From Chrysoporthe austroafricana (taxonomy: Eukaryota > Ascomycota > Sordariomycetes > Diaporthales > Cryphonectriaceae): a stretch of 64,000 bases of DNA. The translations under genes and the position numbers were made by a program. The stretch is from positions 5,127,315 through 5,191,314 of the forward strand of contig JYIP02000002.1 in the NCBI GenBank assembly GCA_001051155.2, given 5' to 3'. Below the pieces are notes generated by a model, which saw only the letters and a list, made by a program, of their open reading frames with translations, made no database searches and was not told the origin of the DNA. Of this stretch, positions 47,201 through 57,994 are shown piece by piece. Position 1 is the stretch's first letter. The number at the start of each line of letters is the position of its first letter.

Positions 47201-49949
47201 AGTAGTCTCGGGTATTTATCGGGTACCGAACCGAATTGTTTTTTGGCATATTCGTGCTATAGAAGCTGTATTTCCTTATAATTCCACAATCCGCATTTTT
47301 TCGCATTGCCCTATACCTGACCGAGCTTCTATTAGTCGATAATTACTTGTAATCTTGGTCTGTCCCTAACTTTCGTCTGGAGGTTTAAGGTATTCGTAAC
47401 CTTTCCCTATATCGTAGCTTGCCTTCCTGCTTTAGGGGTACTTATAAGCCTATTTGAGCGCATCTTACTTGTACTATCCTCAATAACTAAGTCTTTTCTT
47501 TTACTGGTAATTGCGACCTTTTCGGTAAGTACAGCTTATTCCTATAAGATCTGGCTAATAGTCCAATTAATTCGAGAATTATATTTCTTAAGCCAAAGTA
47601 TTCCTAAGATCAATTCATGCTATACTATATCTGTAATATTAAAAGTAACGTTTATCGTAAGGCCTTGGATCGAAACGGGCAGATAATCAATCTCTATATC
47701 GATTATATTTAAATTATATATAACCGACCTCCCTTCCACAATATTGAGCTTATAGGAATCCTTCTTCTGCATCTAAGGAATCCGTTCCCTGTTAATAACT
47801 TTGGGCGAAATGAAATTTCCTTATGCGCCGCTATCCAATAGTACGCTATATCGTTATCTTTTGATATATATATCCAGAATAATATGCTTTTCGTTTTCCT
47901 TAGTAGTAGCATATAAGGACTTCGTAATCCTGATCGGCTATTATCCCATTACAAGCAATCCTTCTTTTTTGGGGTATTTCGAGCATTTCTCGTTATTTGC
48001 TATGCCAGCCTTTTCGCTTGGGCGTAGCTTCGCTACCGATTCTTCTCGATTTTCTGCAGCCTGTACTATTCTTTAGCCTTATCCTGTACGTATATGGAAC
48101 ATGCTATTACGTAGCATTATCCCTATATATTTTCCCTATCGATATATATTCGTAAGCAATTATCAAATAGCTTAATATATGCGTTATTATTTTCGATATG
48201 CAAAACTTTCCTGTATTTTCCTTTTTCTTTCGTAACGGGATAGATCAATTGGTCCTATTCCTTAAGCGGGAATTAACCGTATTTAACTTTCTTGCTAAAA
48301 TGCGTCTAGCAGTTATAATAAATATAGCAAATCCAGGCAAGTTCATAATAACGAGAGTATAAGTAATTGATCCTTCCGTCTTTTTAAAATAAGCATTTAC
48401 TATTCTGAAATAGTATGCCTTAAAAGAATTCCTTTGTTATAAGCTTATAAATAATATGCTTAATTTCCGTATATTTGGATATTTATTTGCTGCAATCCTA
48501 GCAGTTCTTTTGCTGATAGCGAGCTATTTTTTCTGATAATTCTTCGTTAAGGACTGGAATTGGTAAGTTATCCGGCTATTTATCGGGGTATACCGATTCT
48601 TCGATAATAATACTGGGTATCGGTAATTCTGGTTTTATAATGCCGATCTCTTCTTCTATTATATTATTCCATTATCGTTCCAAATAGTAATCTAAGGGGT
48701 ATTTCCTTAAGTCTTCCCTGCTTTATAAGGGTCTTTTACTAGAGCAATCGGAATCGCTATTCTGGATAATAGCATCGTAAAGCGGGCCTTTTTTGCCTAT
48801 AGCGAGTTATCGCTATCCCTAAAGCTTGCGTAAGAACTATTCCGAACCTTCTTTCTCTGAAAGGTATAGTATGTAATAATCCTGGTAGCAGGTTATCCAG
48901 CTAATGCTGCTATAATCAAGGTCCGCTACTTATTCTGATTGGATGTTTTTGTTTAGCTGATTGGGTTCCTGTTACCAAGCGATATTAAGCTATTTCTCTG
49001 GAACTGGCTTCCATTCTCGCTTCCTTTATTCTTATCGACAATTGCAAGCGATATAGCCTTTCTTGCTGCAATTATAATAGATAACCCCTTTGCATTACTT
49101 GCGTACGAAAGTATCTAGTTCTATAGGCCTAGCATATATAATACCTAAATAGGCCGTACTGTTCTTGCTTTTATATTAGAACTTGCGCTTCCCAGTATTT
49201 GGCTGATATTGCAAAGTAATACTGTAATTCTTTTGCCGCTATTGCTATCGTTCGTATAGTCGGTTATTAATGCGGACTGCTTTATTAATGAATTCGCTAA
49301 GCTTTTCGGGTCGGTTTTCCTTATAGAATTTATCCTTAATTTCTTCTTTAAGTCTTGCGTAATAGGTATCTATAAAGGGTTTGTTTTCGTAATCAAAATA
49401 GGCAACGATTTGCCGGAATTTTGCCGTATAATCCGCAGCTAAACCGGTTTGTCGAAATGCCTCTAGCTGCCATATTGCAATTCGTCGTTCATCCGGATTT
49501 CCAAAAGTCTTGGTAAGAGCTGATTCGAAATTGGCATAATGCTGGAAAACGCGCTTGGTATCTTCCGAACGGAATTCCTCGCTATTGTCCAAATAGTCGC
49601 GAAAGGTTGGCTCCTACTACTGGAAAGCCGTTCTTTCGAGGCGACTTCTCGCGAAATCAATCTTGTTATAAGTAGTTCTGAACTGGGTTCCATAATGCTT
49701 GAAATAGGCCTTGAATTGCATTAAGAAGGCTTGGAAGTCTTCCCGAATGCTTTTGTACGGGCCGGGCTTGTCAAGCTTGAAAGCCCTAGCTTGCTAGAAG
49801 GCATTAAGGCGGATAATTTCGTTCTTGACTTCCTCAAGCTGCTAGTATAAGGCCATATTCTGCTATTGGAATTGCTCGTTAGTAAGGGCAACCGGTATTT
49901 CTTCCTGAAAAGCCTGGTTGTTAGATAAGGATAAGGTCTGGAATGCCAT
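44296..49949 (-). pseudogene. gag-pol of Gypsy element 1, RIP-damaged
   Basis: Gag starts at ATG 49949 (MAFQTLSLSNNQAF); a Gag domain is clear at 49592-49245 (LEAFRQTGLAADYTAKFRQI). The zinc knuckle at 49078-49037 reads YYNCSKKGYIACNC instead of CX2CX4HX4C. Protease DSG is kept (47835-47827). RT around 46980-46200 has YFDN at 46518-46507 where YxDD is expected. RNase H, integrase (SDRDRKFVLNFW near 45130) and a chromodomain (EYEIERILRYRGLDYDPEYL, about 44480-44390) follow, then a stop where Trp is expected. The frame ends DK** at 44296. Confidence 0.9.
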
Positions 49950-50011
49950 TGTATCCTGAATATTGCTTAAGGGGTATATACTGAACTAGTCTTGAATAAA
50001 AGTTGTCAAAA

Positions 50012-50269
50012 TGTTATAAACGCTATAGCAAGTCCCTAGATGCATTGCAAGGGTAAGGGGTTTATATTAATAAGAGGGGTGCTAAGTATAGCCTTGAGAT
50101 TTAGGACAAGTTCATTAAGTATTGCGATATTCATAAGCCAATATGGCTATCAATAGTAGAGTCTGATAACCCTAACCCTAGCTTACGTAATCCTTGCGGG
50201 GTACGTATCTCCATTTCCTGGTTTGACCCCAGGCCGGTATTTCTTCTTTTTGTATGTTGGTTTATAACA
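50012..50269 (-). repeat. 5' LTR of Gypsy element 1 (258 bp)
   Basis: Perfect 10-bp inverted ends TGTTATAAAC and GTTTATAACA. Contains TAACCCTAACCCTAG at 50167-50181 and the conserved GCTTACGTAATCCTTGCGGG segment shared with all LTRs in the window. Confidence 0.93.
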
Positions 50270-50274
50270 CTCTC
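50270..50274. other. Target-site duplication, right copy (CTCTC)
   Basis: Matches 43271-43275. Confidence 0.9.
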
Positions 50275-51000
50275 GGTCTATTATATCGGTATAACTTTTA
50301 CTGATTAGCGCTTAACGAAAGGCTATTATATAAGCTTCTTAGCGGCAAAAGAAATCGTTCAAATAGTTTTTCGTTATATAAGTATTACAATAGAAATAGC
50401 TTTCGCTATTATATAAATATATAGCCTACCGATATCCTTCTAAGGAAAAGCAGTCCTTAAGCAATGCTTTATAGATATACTTAGCGTATTATATAATCTT
50501 GCTTTTTCGGCAAACCTTAGAAAATTCTTCTTGAGATATAAAGTATAGTACTATATAGAAATTAAGTATAGCTAAATATATTATTTCTTATCAATTTTAG
50601 TCTTATAATAAAGCATTTACAGAAAGATATAACTTAATAATCGCATAATATATTTTAGTTTTAATAATATTAATAGCCTTATTAATACAATCCTTACAGG
50701 TTTATAGAAATTTAGCAAAATAAAACGAAATTAATAATAATGCTAGCTTAATGCCCAAAAATAATATTTAAAAATATAATAAAAAGTAATAATAATAGAA
50801 TAATACAGCTAGCTATAATAAATAAATAGGAATAATAATCGTAAGCGCGTTAGTAAGAAAAGGAAAATAAAATAAATTTATTAGCAATTTACAAAATAAT
50901 AGCTTTTTGCATTTGCCAGAAATTTATCTGCCCTACTTAGCAATTGCTTTTACTTTAATGCGCGCTTATTGTATCGCAAGTTCTTTCGATTTCTTGGAAT
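50275..51000. mobile_element. Older transposon remnants right of Gypsy element 1
   Basis: The first 150 bp continue the minus-strand decayed frame that stops at 43275. From about 50650 to 51000 a plus-strand frame reads on if TAA/TAG are taken as former Gln codons (NNNASLMPKNNI, then ALVRKGKQNKFISN), ending near 51000. Neither is identified. Confidence 0.4.
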
Positions 51001-54000
51001 AAATAGACTAGCTTATTCCAGTACATTTTCTGTTCGTAAGTCGCGTTTTGGCTTGCCTTATTTTCGTAAGGCAATTATAACGATATCTCCCGGTTTAAGG
51101 ACTTCTTCCGCTAATGGCCGTTCTCGCTTTGCTCTTTCTTGCAATTCGGCTATAATTTCGCATTTCCGTTCGAAATTACATATTATTTCGTCCGCATTCA
51201 AAGCATTATAGGGCATCCATATATTATAATAGCTAAAATAATTCATCCATTTTACTAAATATTCAATTCTGTACGGATTATATTTATACTTTCGCTTATA
51301 GCAGCTAATTATTCTTTCCAGCTCGTAATATTAATAATCTTTTAAGTATTTCTTAATATCCGGATTTTCTGGTATATTTATTAAATTCTAATATATAAAG
51401 TTATATTTATAAAAGTCCGTCTTAAGAGAGTTTGCAAGCATTAATTATATTATTAAGATTACTGGATAGATATTTATATAAGGAACCAATTTCAATTTAT
51501 ATATTAAGTTCCTTATTTTTCGAATAACCTGGAAAAATCTTATCTTTTATTATAAAAATTTCAGAAATAAATTATTTAGCAATAAATACTTATAACCCAA
51601 ACGAATATATACCCAATTATCTAATTCGAAAATTATTTAGCAATAATGCTTATTATATTGCAATTTGGCTATTATTTGCATTTCGGCAATAAAAAATTAA
51701 GCTTTTTCCTAGAAAACTTCTTTTATTAAGGATATTATATTTTTTATCTATTAGCCCGATAATAAATTAAATCCGAATAGTATTTGGCTAGCTAAATATT
51801 TTATAGCTCGGTTATATACATTATTTAAATTAAATTATAATGCTAGTATTATCTCGGTCTATTCTATATTAGAGTAAGCAATTATAAAATGCCGAATTGC
51901 TATTTCAATTATTCGGTTCTTTATTTCAGATTGCCTATCCGTTTACGGATATAAAGTAATAGAGTAAGCAAGTTTCGTTCCGATAGCTTCCTATAAATAT
52001 TTCCAGAATTCCGATAAGAATTTCGAATTTCTATCTGAAATAATCCTCTTAAGTATTCCCTAGCTAATAATATAAAATATCCGTAAGATAAGGGTTGCCC
52101 AGTCTGCTATAATATATATTATATTGCTTAATATAATAATCGTAATTTTAAAATACTTATCTATAATCGTAAGAAATATATTTAAGAATAGTATTTTAGC
52201 CAAAGCTTATATAATATTTATAGATAATATTATCGGTAATCTTATAATAAAATCCATAATAATAATATAGAATAAGATTAATAGAAATAATATAGGCTGC
52301 ATTTCTTTTAAAAGTTGCTATAAATCGTTTTTATTCTTATTATAAGCTCGATATATCGATATATAATTGCGTATTTTAGCATAGCAATATTTAATAACGA
52401 ATCGATTCGTTAAATCGTATTATATGCAATTTATACTGAAATAGTATTTTCTATTATAAGCTTTTTTAATAAAATCCAATGCTATTTCATTCAGAATATA
52501 TAATCGTTATTTCTTATAATAATCTTTAAGAAATAGTAAGCTATTATAATCTAATATGAAAAGTAGTCGGGCAATTTTATTTGGGTTTTTCAATTATTCG
52601 ATTATTTTGGACTATAAAGGGTATTTTTCGTATCCTTTCTTGATATGCCTTTTTATTTCGTTATCTATAGATATTTCATTAAGAATTTGAATAAGTTCGT
52701 TTTCCTATATCTTATTTAAAACGCTTTCGTTATCGATAGGTTTTTGAGTAAACGGTAATTTTGATATAGCATTTGCAAGAATATTCGATTTTCCTAGTAT
52801 ATAATATACTTTCAAGTCGAATTGGCTTAAGTATTCCGAAATGAAAATTAGCCGTATATTTGCCTTAGTCTTATCTATTGTATTTATAAATAACGAATGG
52901 ATAATGCTAACCGTTATTACGTAATTAGTAAAGATATAAATTAGCTTAATTCGGTTCGATTTTATTATTATTCGCAATTTTCGTATTAGCTATACTAAAT
53001 AAGCTATTTCTAGCTTTATAAGCCAGTATTTTCATTCTGCTTTATTAATCGTTTTGCTTAAATAAAGGATTAATTATATAGCTATATTTGATATTAGCAA
53101 TATTCCGTTCTATATATAATCGTTTGCTAATTGGAAAATAATACTTAAGAATTCTATTTCCTTAAACGCATCTAGCTAAATAAAGAAAGGTTTGTTTAGA
53201 ATATAATAAAATAAAGCATTTTTAGCTTCTAAAGCTATTTTGAAATTGTAAAAACTATTAATTTTATCTGGTATTGAATCGAAAATAGCTTATATAATAT
53301 AATTTCGTTATCCTATACCTGAAAGTAAACGGTTCGATTAGCAAGCCTTATTTAGCATTTTAATTTTCCTTTTCTGAAATGGATTGACTTTATAATTATA
53401 TTTAGGAATTAAATAGCATAAGTATTTTATAAATCCAATAAACCTTTCCAATTATTGGAATATTTTAAGGAATTCCAAATTGCGAATAGCTTGTATTCGG
53501 TATTCCGTATTGGAAATTCCGAATCCGTTTATTTTGAATCCTAAAATCTGGACTGAAAGATATCCAAAAAATAACTTGGGTCCAGTTAATGAAATATTTT
53601 TGCGTAAAAATAGCGAGAAGATAATTTGTAAATATTGCAAATAGTTTTGTTCTATAATTGAATGGATAATAATATTATCTATAAAAGCGGAAGCAAACTT
53701 GTAATATAGTCGTAAGAATTAATCTATAAAATACTAGATATAAAATAATGAATTTCGAAATCTTATAAATAGAACTTTTATCCTTTCTTAATTACGATAA
53801 TTAATAATAATAAATCGGTTTTTATAATCTGGATATATTAGAAATTGATAGAAAAATTGCTATATATTTATTACCGTAATATATATTTTTCTTTTTAGCT
53901 ATTTGATAATTTCTTGCTATAATAATAAAGGGTAAGCATTAAGAATTAAAATTTTGTTTAAAGCGTATAAATCGACTATTATATATCCTTTCTTCTAGCC

Positions 54001-56790
54001 ATTTATATTTTTCCAAATTATAAAGATTAGTAAACCGAATAATATCGTATTTATAATCTATTTAGCTCGATTTTGCTAGTATAACTTATCCAAAATTTCG
54101 TTAATTACTTTCTGGTTTTCTTTATTTAAATAATATAGCTTTTGTCTTACTTTCTGGTTCTGCTATTTTTCGACCAAATCAACTTTCATTTATTAATCGA
54201 TTAGTATATTAACGGGATTTATATTTTTGAAAACTCTAATATATACCTGTACTAATTCTATAACTTTATAGAGAAATTCCGGTAAATGCTTGCAAACGTA
54301 TATACCGAAATTAATTTCTGATTCCTTAATAGCTTTATTTTTCCGAATCCTTAATTTATTACTATTTTCGAAATGATCTTTTATCTCAAAGATTTCCATA
54401 TCCGGAAATCGATACTTTTCTAGCTATTCTCTAGTAATTTCCGCAATTTGTTAGAAAATATGCTTAATAAATAACAGTTAATCTGAATTCAGCTTTTTTG
54501 AAAGCTATAACCCGTTTTGAGTTTATTAAAAGAAGTATTATCGCGCGATATAGTAATAGTTATTATAATTCGCTAACGGGGTTATATAATCTATCTGGAA
54601 TAATTCGATTATCTTTAGAAATTGGTTTTTTTGGATCTTTAAAGGGATTGCTGCTTAATTCGTTATTAAAACCTCTTTAATTTAATAGCTTATCAAGCAA
54701 TTTATCCATTCTTTCTGTTTCGGCCTAAATAGAAAAGTTATATTTTTAGGATTCGTTTGATATTAATAAGAACCAGCCTATAAGATTTGAGCAGCATTAT
54801 TATAATAATTGCAGCCTTTGCTTGCCGGGATCGTATTGGCATTCGGGCAAATACTTCTACTTTCGCTATAGCATTACCAAAATAACCAAATCGTATAAAC
54901 AATTCTGAATTCAGAATATCCAGTTCGTAAGGAATATTATATTCCTATTCTAATAAGATGCTTATTTCTAATCGATCCAATACTTAAGCTCTTATTCGAA
55001 TACGAAATATAAATAAGTAGCCGTACTTATTGCTTTGGAAATACAAATCGAATTCAGCTTAGCCTTTTGCTAGCGATTGGCTTACGCTTCTAAGCTTAGC
55101 CTTTATATTCTAATCTATTTTCGCTTTAAGGAATTATACTAGCAATTCCTTAACGATAGCATAATAATTAGCGCTTATATTAATACAGATTTCTATATCC
55201 GGCTTATTCGAATATGCTTTAGCTGCAGCTTTTGCATACGTATAGCTATTACTCTAATAAGGCTTAACTATAAGTATAGGAATATTATATCCTAAGATTT
55301 CTCTTTTCCATATATCGATTTTAAGAAAATTCTATAGCTAACTGGATAATTATATAAGGTATTTAATATAAAATATACTTTCGTTTACCGATAATTTTGC
55401 TTCTTTAGCTCGAAAAATCCAGATATTATTTTCGATTATTATATTCTTTTTATTAGCTTATTCTTTTAATTCGTCCTTTTGCTTCTATAAGTTTTCGCTA
55501 TTTTCGGTCTTTTTATCGTATTTATCGCTATTTATTATAAATAAATTATTATTTATAAGGAAATAGCCTTTTCGAGCCAGCTTGTCCTTTTTATTTGGAT
55601 TATATTGCAATTCTTCGTTATCGATATTGAAATTTGCTAAAATTGACTAGACAAAACGTCTTCTAGCATCTTTTCGTACAAATTAATAATAAAAGCGCGA
55701 TTGGAAATTTCGGTTTTTTGAAATTAAACTTTTGCTATTATCTATAATATTAATTAATATCTTCCTAGCTATACTAGAGATATTTTGTTATCTGGCTATC
55801 CGTTCCCGTAATTAGTTCCGAGCATTTATTAGCTTTTACTATTATTTTAATAAAAGCTTTCGGAATTCGTATTCCGGGATATATCTAATGCTTTTGAATA
55901 GATTTGGCTAATTAAATATCCTTATCGGGCAAGATAAATATTTAGGTCCTTAAGGCCTAAATCTTCCAAAATATCCTGGAAATATATTAACTAGGAAATA
56001 AATATTAATATTGAAAAGATTAGCAGCCGATTACGTAATTTTCCGTACTGATTATACGGGTTTACGAAATAATCTTATTATACAATCTAATTCGAGAATA
56101 TGCTATATTTTTTATTTTATCTTGAAATGTTTTTCAAAATCTTTCGTATCTTTATTTCGACCAAATCTATCGAAATATTTAGCTATTAATTTTTTATCGA
56201 TCCGATTCCAGATATTTCTAGCTAAATACGAATTTGAGTATTCGGCTAGCTTAATAAATCGATAGATATAATAAGTAAATTCCAGAATATTACGGTTATT
56301 TCGTACGTTTTTCCTGGAATATTATTAAGCATTTAATAAATCCTTTGCAATTTTCCGCAATATAGAGAAATTTCTTTTTAACTATTTCTTCTATTAGCTC
56401 TAATTATACTTATGCAAAATAAAGTCCTTACGCTTTTAAAGAAATAATATAAAATAAAATTAAATATATGCTATTCTAGCTAAATAAGCAAATAAATGTA
56501 AATTAAAATATTTAGCATATTCTGCATTTCTAGCTATATATATCTTATACTGGTTTATAAAGGCTTAAAGGTTTTTCCAGATAATAATTTTGCTATTTAT
56601 AATAAATACGATTATTAAATTAATATAATCGTTTTAATTTTCGTAAAATCGGAATTGCTCTATAACCGTATCCTTGAATTCCCTATTAATGCTAACGGGC
56701 AATGCTATAAATTTAAATAAATCAAGTCGATAAGCTCAAGGATTTTTGGATCGCTTATAGCCGAATAATAAATTTCGAGAACTATTGCTT
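51000..56790 (-). mobile_element. Second Ty3/Gypsy family, heavily RIP-degraded
   Basis: Minus strand. Integrase C-terminal side at 51246-51058 (RPLAEEVLKPGDIVIIALRK); integrase core at about 52310-51880 with RIISDRNSKFLSEFW and a YPxTDRQSE block; RNase H at 52977-52705 (YLSQFDLKVYYILGKSNILA); RT end at 53640-53452 (GYLSVQILGFKINGFGIS); a protease/Gag-like region at 54399-54193; and gag-like sequence antisense to 56011-56265. The order fits Gypsy. Frames are short because of many stop codons. No LTRs were recognised, so the ends are approximate. It differs in sequence from the two chromoviruses. Confidence 0.8.
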
Positions 56791-56792
56791 TT

Positions 56793-57207
56793 TGTTATGA
56801 ACGCTGCAGCAGATCCTTAGATAGGCTGTAGGGACAAGGGGTTTTATGCTAACAAGAGCGATACCAAGTACTATCTTGAGCTTCAGGACGAATTCACTGA
56901 GTATCGCAAGGTTCATAAGCCAATATAGCTATCAATAGTAAGGTCCAATTGATACTTAGATTGACGACTGAAAGTCCTATCTAATTATCTAGCCGATAGT
57001 TCTTCCAGCCTTATATATCCATATTTTTTTAATCCTTAGCTCATCGCTGCTTATCGGGGCTTATGGCTGCTTATCGAGCCCCGATAAGCCCGGTTAAGCT
57101 CTGATAACCCTAACCCTGGCTTACGTAATCTTTGCGGGGTACGTATCTTCATTCTCTTGATTTGGCCCTAGATCGGGGTTTGTCCTTCTGTATATTGGTT
57201 CATAATA
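56793..57207 (-). repeat. 3' LTR of Gypsy element 2 (415 bp)
   Basis: Ends TGTTATGAAC / GTTCATAATA. The outer parts match the LTR of element 1; a middle block (about 56940-57100) is specific to this subfamily and holds a 13-bp inverted repeat. TAACCCTAACCCTGG lies at 57106-57120. Confidence 0.92.
57050..57090. repeat. 13-bp perfect inverted repeat (hairpin) in the LTR
   Basis: GCTTATCGGGGCT at 57050-57062 pairs with AGCCCCGATAAGC at 57078-57090 across a 15-base loop. The same left arm is present in the right LTR at 63969 onward, where the window ends inside the right arm. Confidence 0.85.
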
Positions 57208-57220
57208 TCATCCTTCCTCT
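57208..57220 (-). other. Polypurine tract of Gypsy element 2
   Basis: On the minus strand AGAGGAAGGATGA abuts the 3' LTR. Confidence 0.65.
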
Positions 57221-57403
57221 ATCGGTTGTTATCCCTAACAATGCTTTGTGAGTATCCTTGTTCGGCAAGTTTCTTATCGTACCTTCCTTATTGAGATATC
57301 TTACAGAGTCGGCAAGTCTCGTAATTCCTCGTCTACTCTTTCCTCTAAGAGCCTTGCCCGCCTTGAACGATTTTCGTTTATCGAGTCTCGAGGGTACGAA
57401 ATC

Positions 57404-57951
57404 ATGCCTTGTTCGCTCTATTTTGAAAAGGGCTTGTCGTATCGTATGGTGGATAGGGTTAAGAGTTATTCTAATTATACGAAACGGGGGCGTTCTTGCG
57501 ATGCTGGACGGGTTCCGTTATTGTTTTGTAGGCTCCCCTTTTCCTTCTTCTTGCTCTTCTTATTCTTCTTCCTGATCCTGTTATAGTATTACGAGTTACC
57601 GATAAATTATCCCGGATTGATAGTCGTGAGGTTGAGGAGGAAAGGCGGCTTCTCGAGCTTCAGTCCCGCATAACCGAATCCTTGGCTCGTCTTGTACGGC
57701 TAAAGAAACAGCGCCGCTTCTTCCAGGAGAAAGGGATAAAGTTAGTAAATCAAGGTCTGGAAGAGGAAGAGCGTAGTCGTATGGCCGTCGAGGTACAGGC
57801 GGTAGTTTCCGAAGAGTTTGCAGCTGCGGTTGCGGATCCTTCTTTTAGTGGTTTTGACTGGAATTCCGTAAGTGTAGGTAATTCTGTAATGGACTGGTCT
57901 GGTTTTTTGGGTAAAGCTAATTCTTATTCTGGATCCGGGCAGTCTTCCTAA
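57404..57951 (+). CDS. Extra opposite-strand gene of Gypsy element 2: Cys-rich, coiled-coil protein, 162 aa
   Basis: Exons 57404-57527 and 57587-57951 with a 59-bp intron (donor GTAGGC, pyrimidine-rich body, ATAG acceptor); 489 nt closes the frame without a stop. Residues 1-35 are the Cys-rich part (MPCSLYFEKGLSYRMVDRV, then SYSNYTKRGRSC); three of the six cysteines seen in the other copy are Tyr here, each a TGT-to-TAT change. Residues about 45-115 form a strongly charged coiled coil (VEEERRLLELQSRITESLAR, then RLKKQRRFFQEKG); the tail is acidic/aromatic with FSGFDWNSVS and VMDWSGFLG. From memory, similar MPCxxC-coiled-coil predicted proteins accompany retrotransposons in other ascomycetes, but no function is known to me. 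The donor is weak, so splicing is an inference from frame and from the other copy. Confidence 0.65.
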
Positions 57952-57994
57952 GTAATTCGGGTAAGTAGAATCTTTATATGCTTATTCCCTTCCG

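Larger units (their letters stand above)
43276..50269 (-). mobile_element. Complete Ty3/Gypsy chromovirus, 6,994 bp, RIP-inactivated
   Basis: Bounded by LTRs (43276-43514 and 50012-50269) with inverted ends TGTTATAAAC...GTTTATAACA and a 5-bp duplication CTCTC. Sense strand is minus: gag, protease, RT, RNase H, integrase and chromodomain run from 49949 down to 44296, then an opposite-strand extra gene, a purine-rich tract (rc of 43515-43528) and the 3' LTR. Internal TAG/TAA replace Gln and Trp codons and catalytic residues are changed, so it is dead. No canonical TGG primer site follows the 5' LTR; priming may be of another kind. Inserted in an older decayed frame. Confidence 0.93.
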
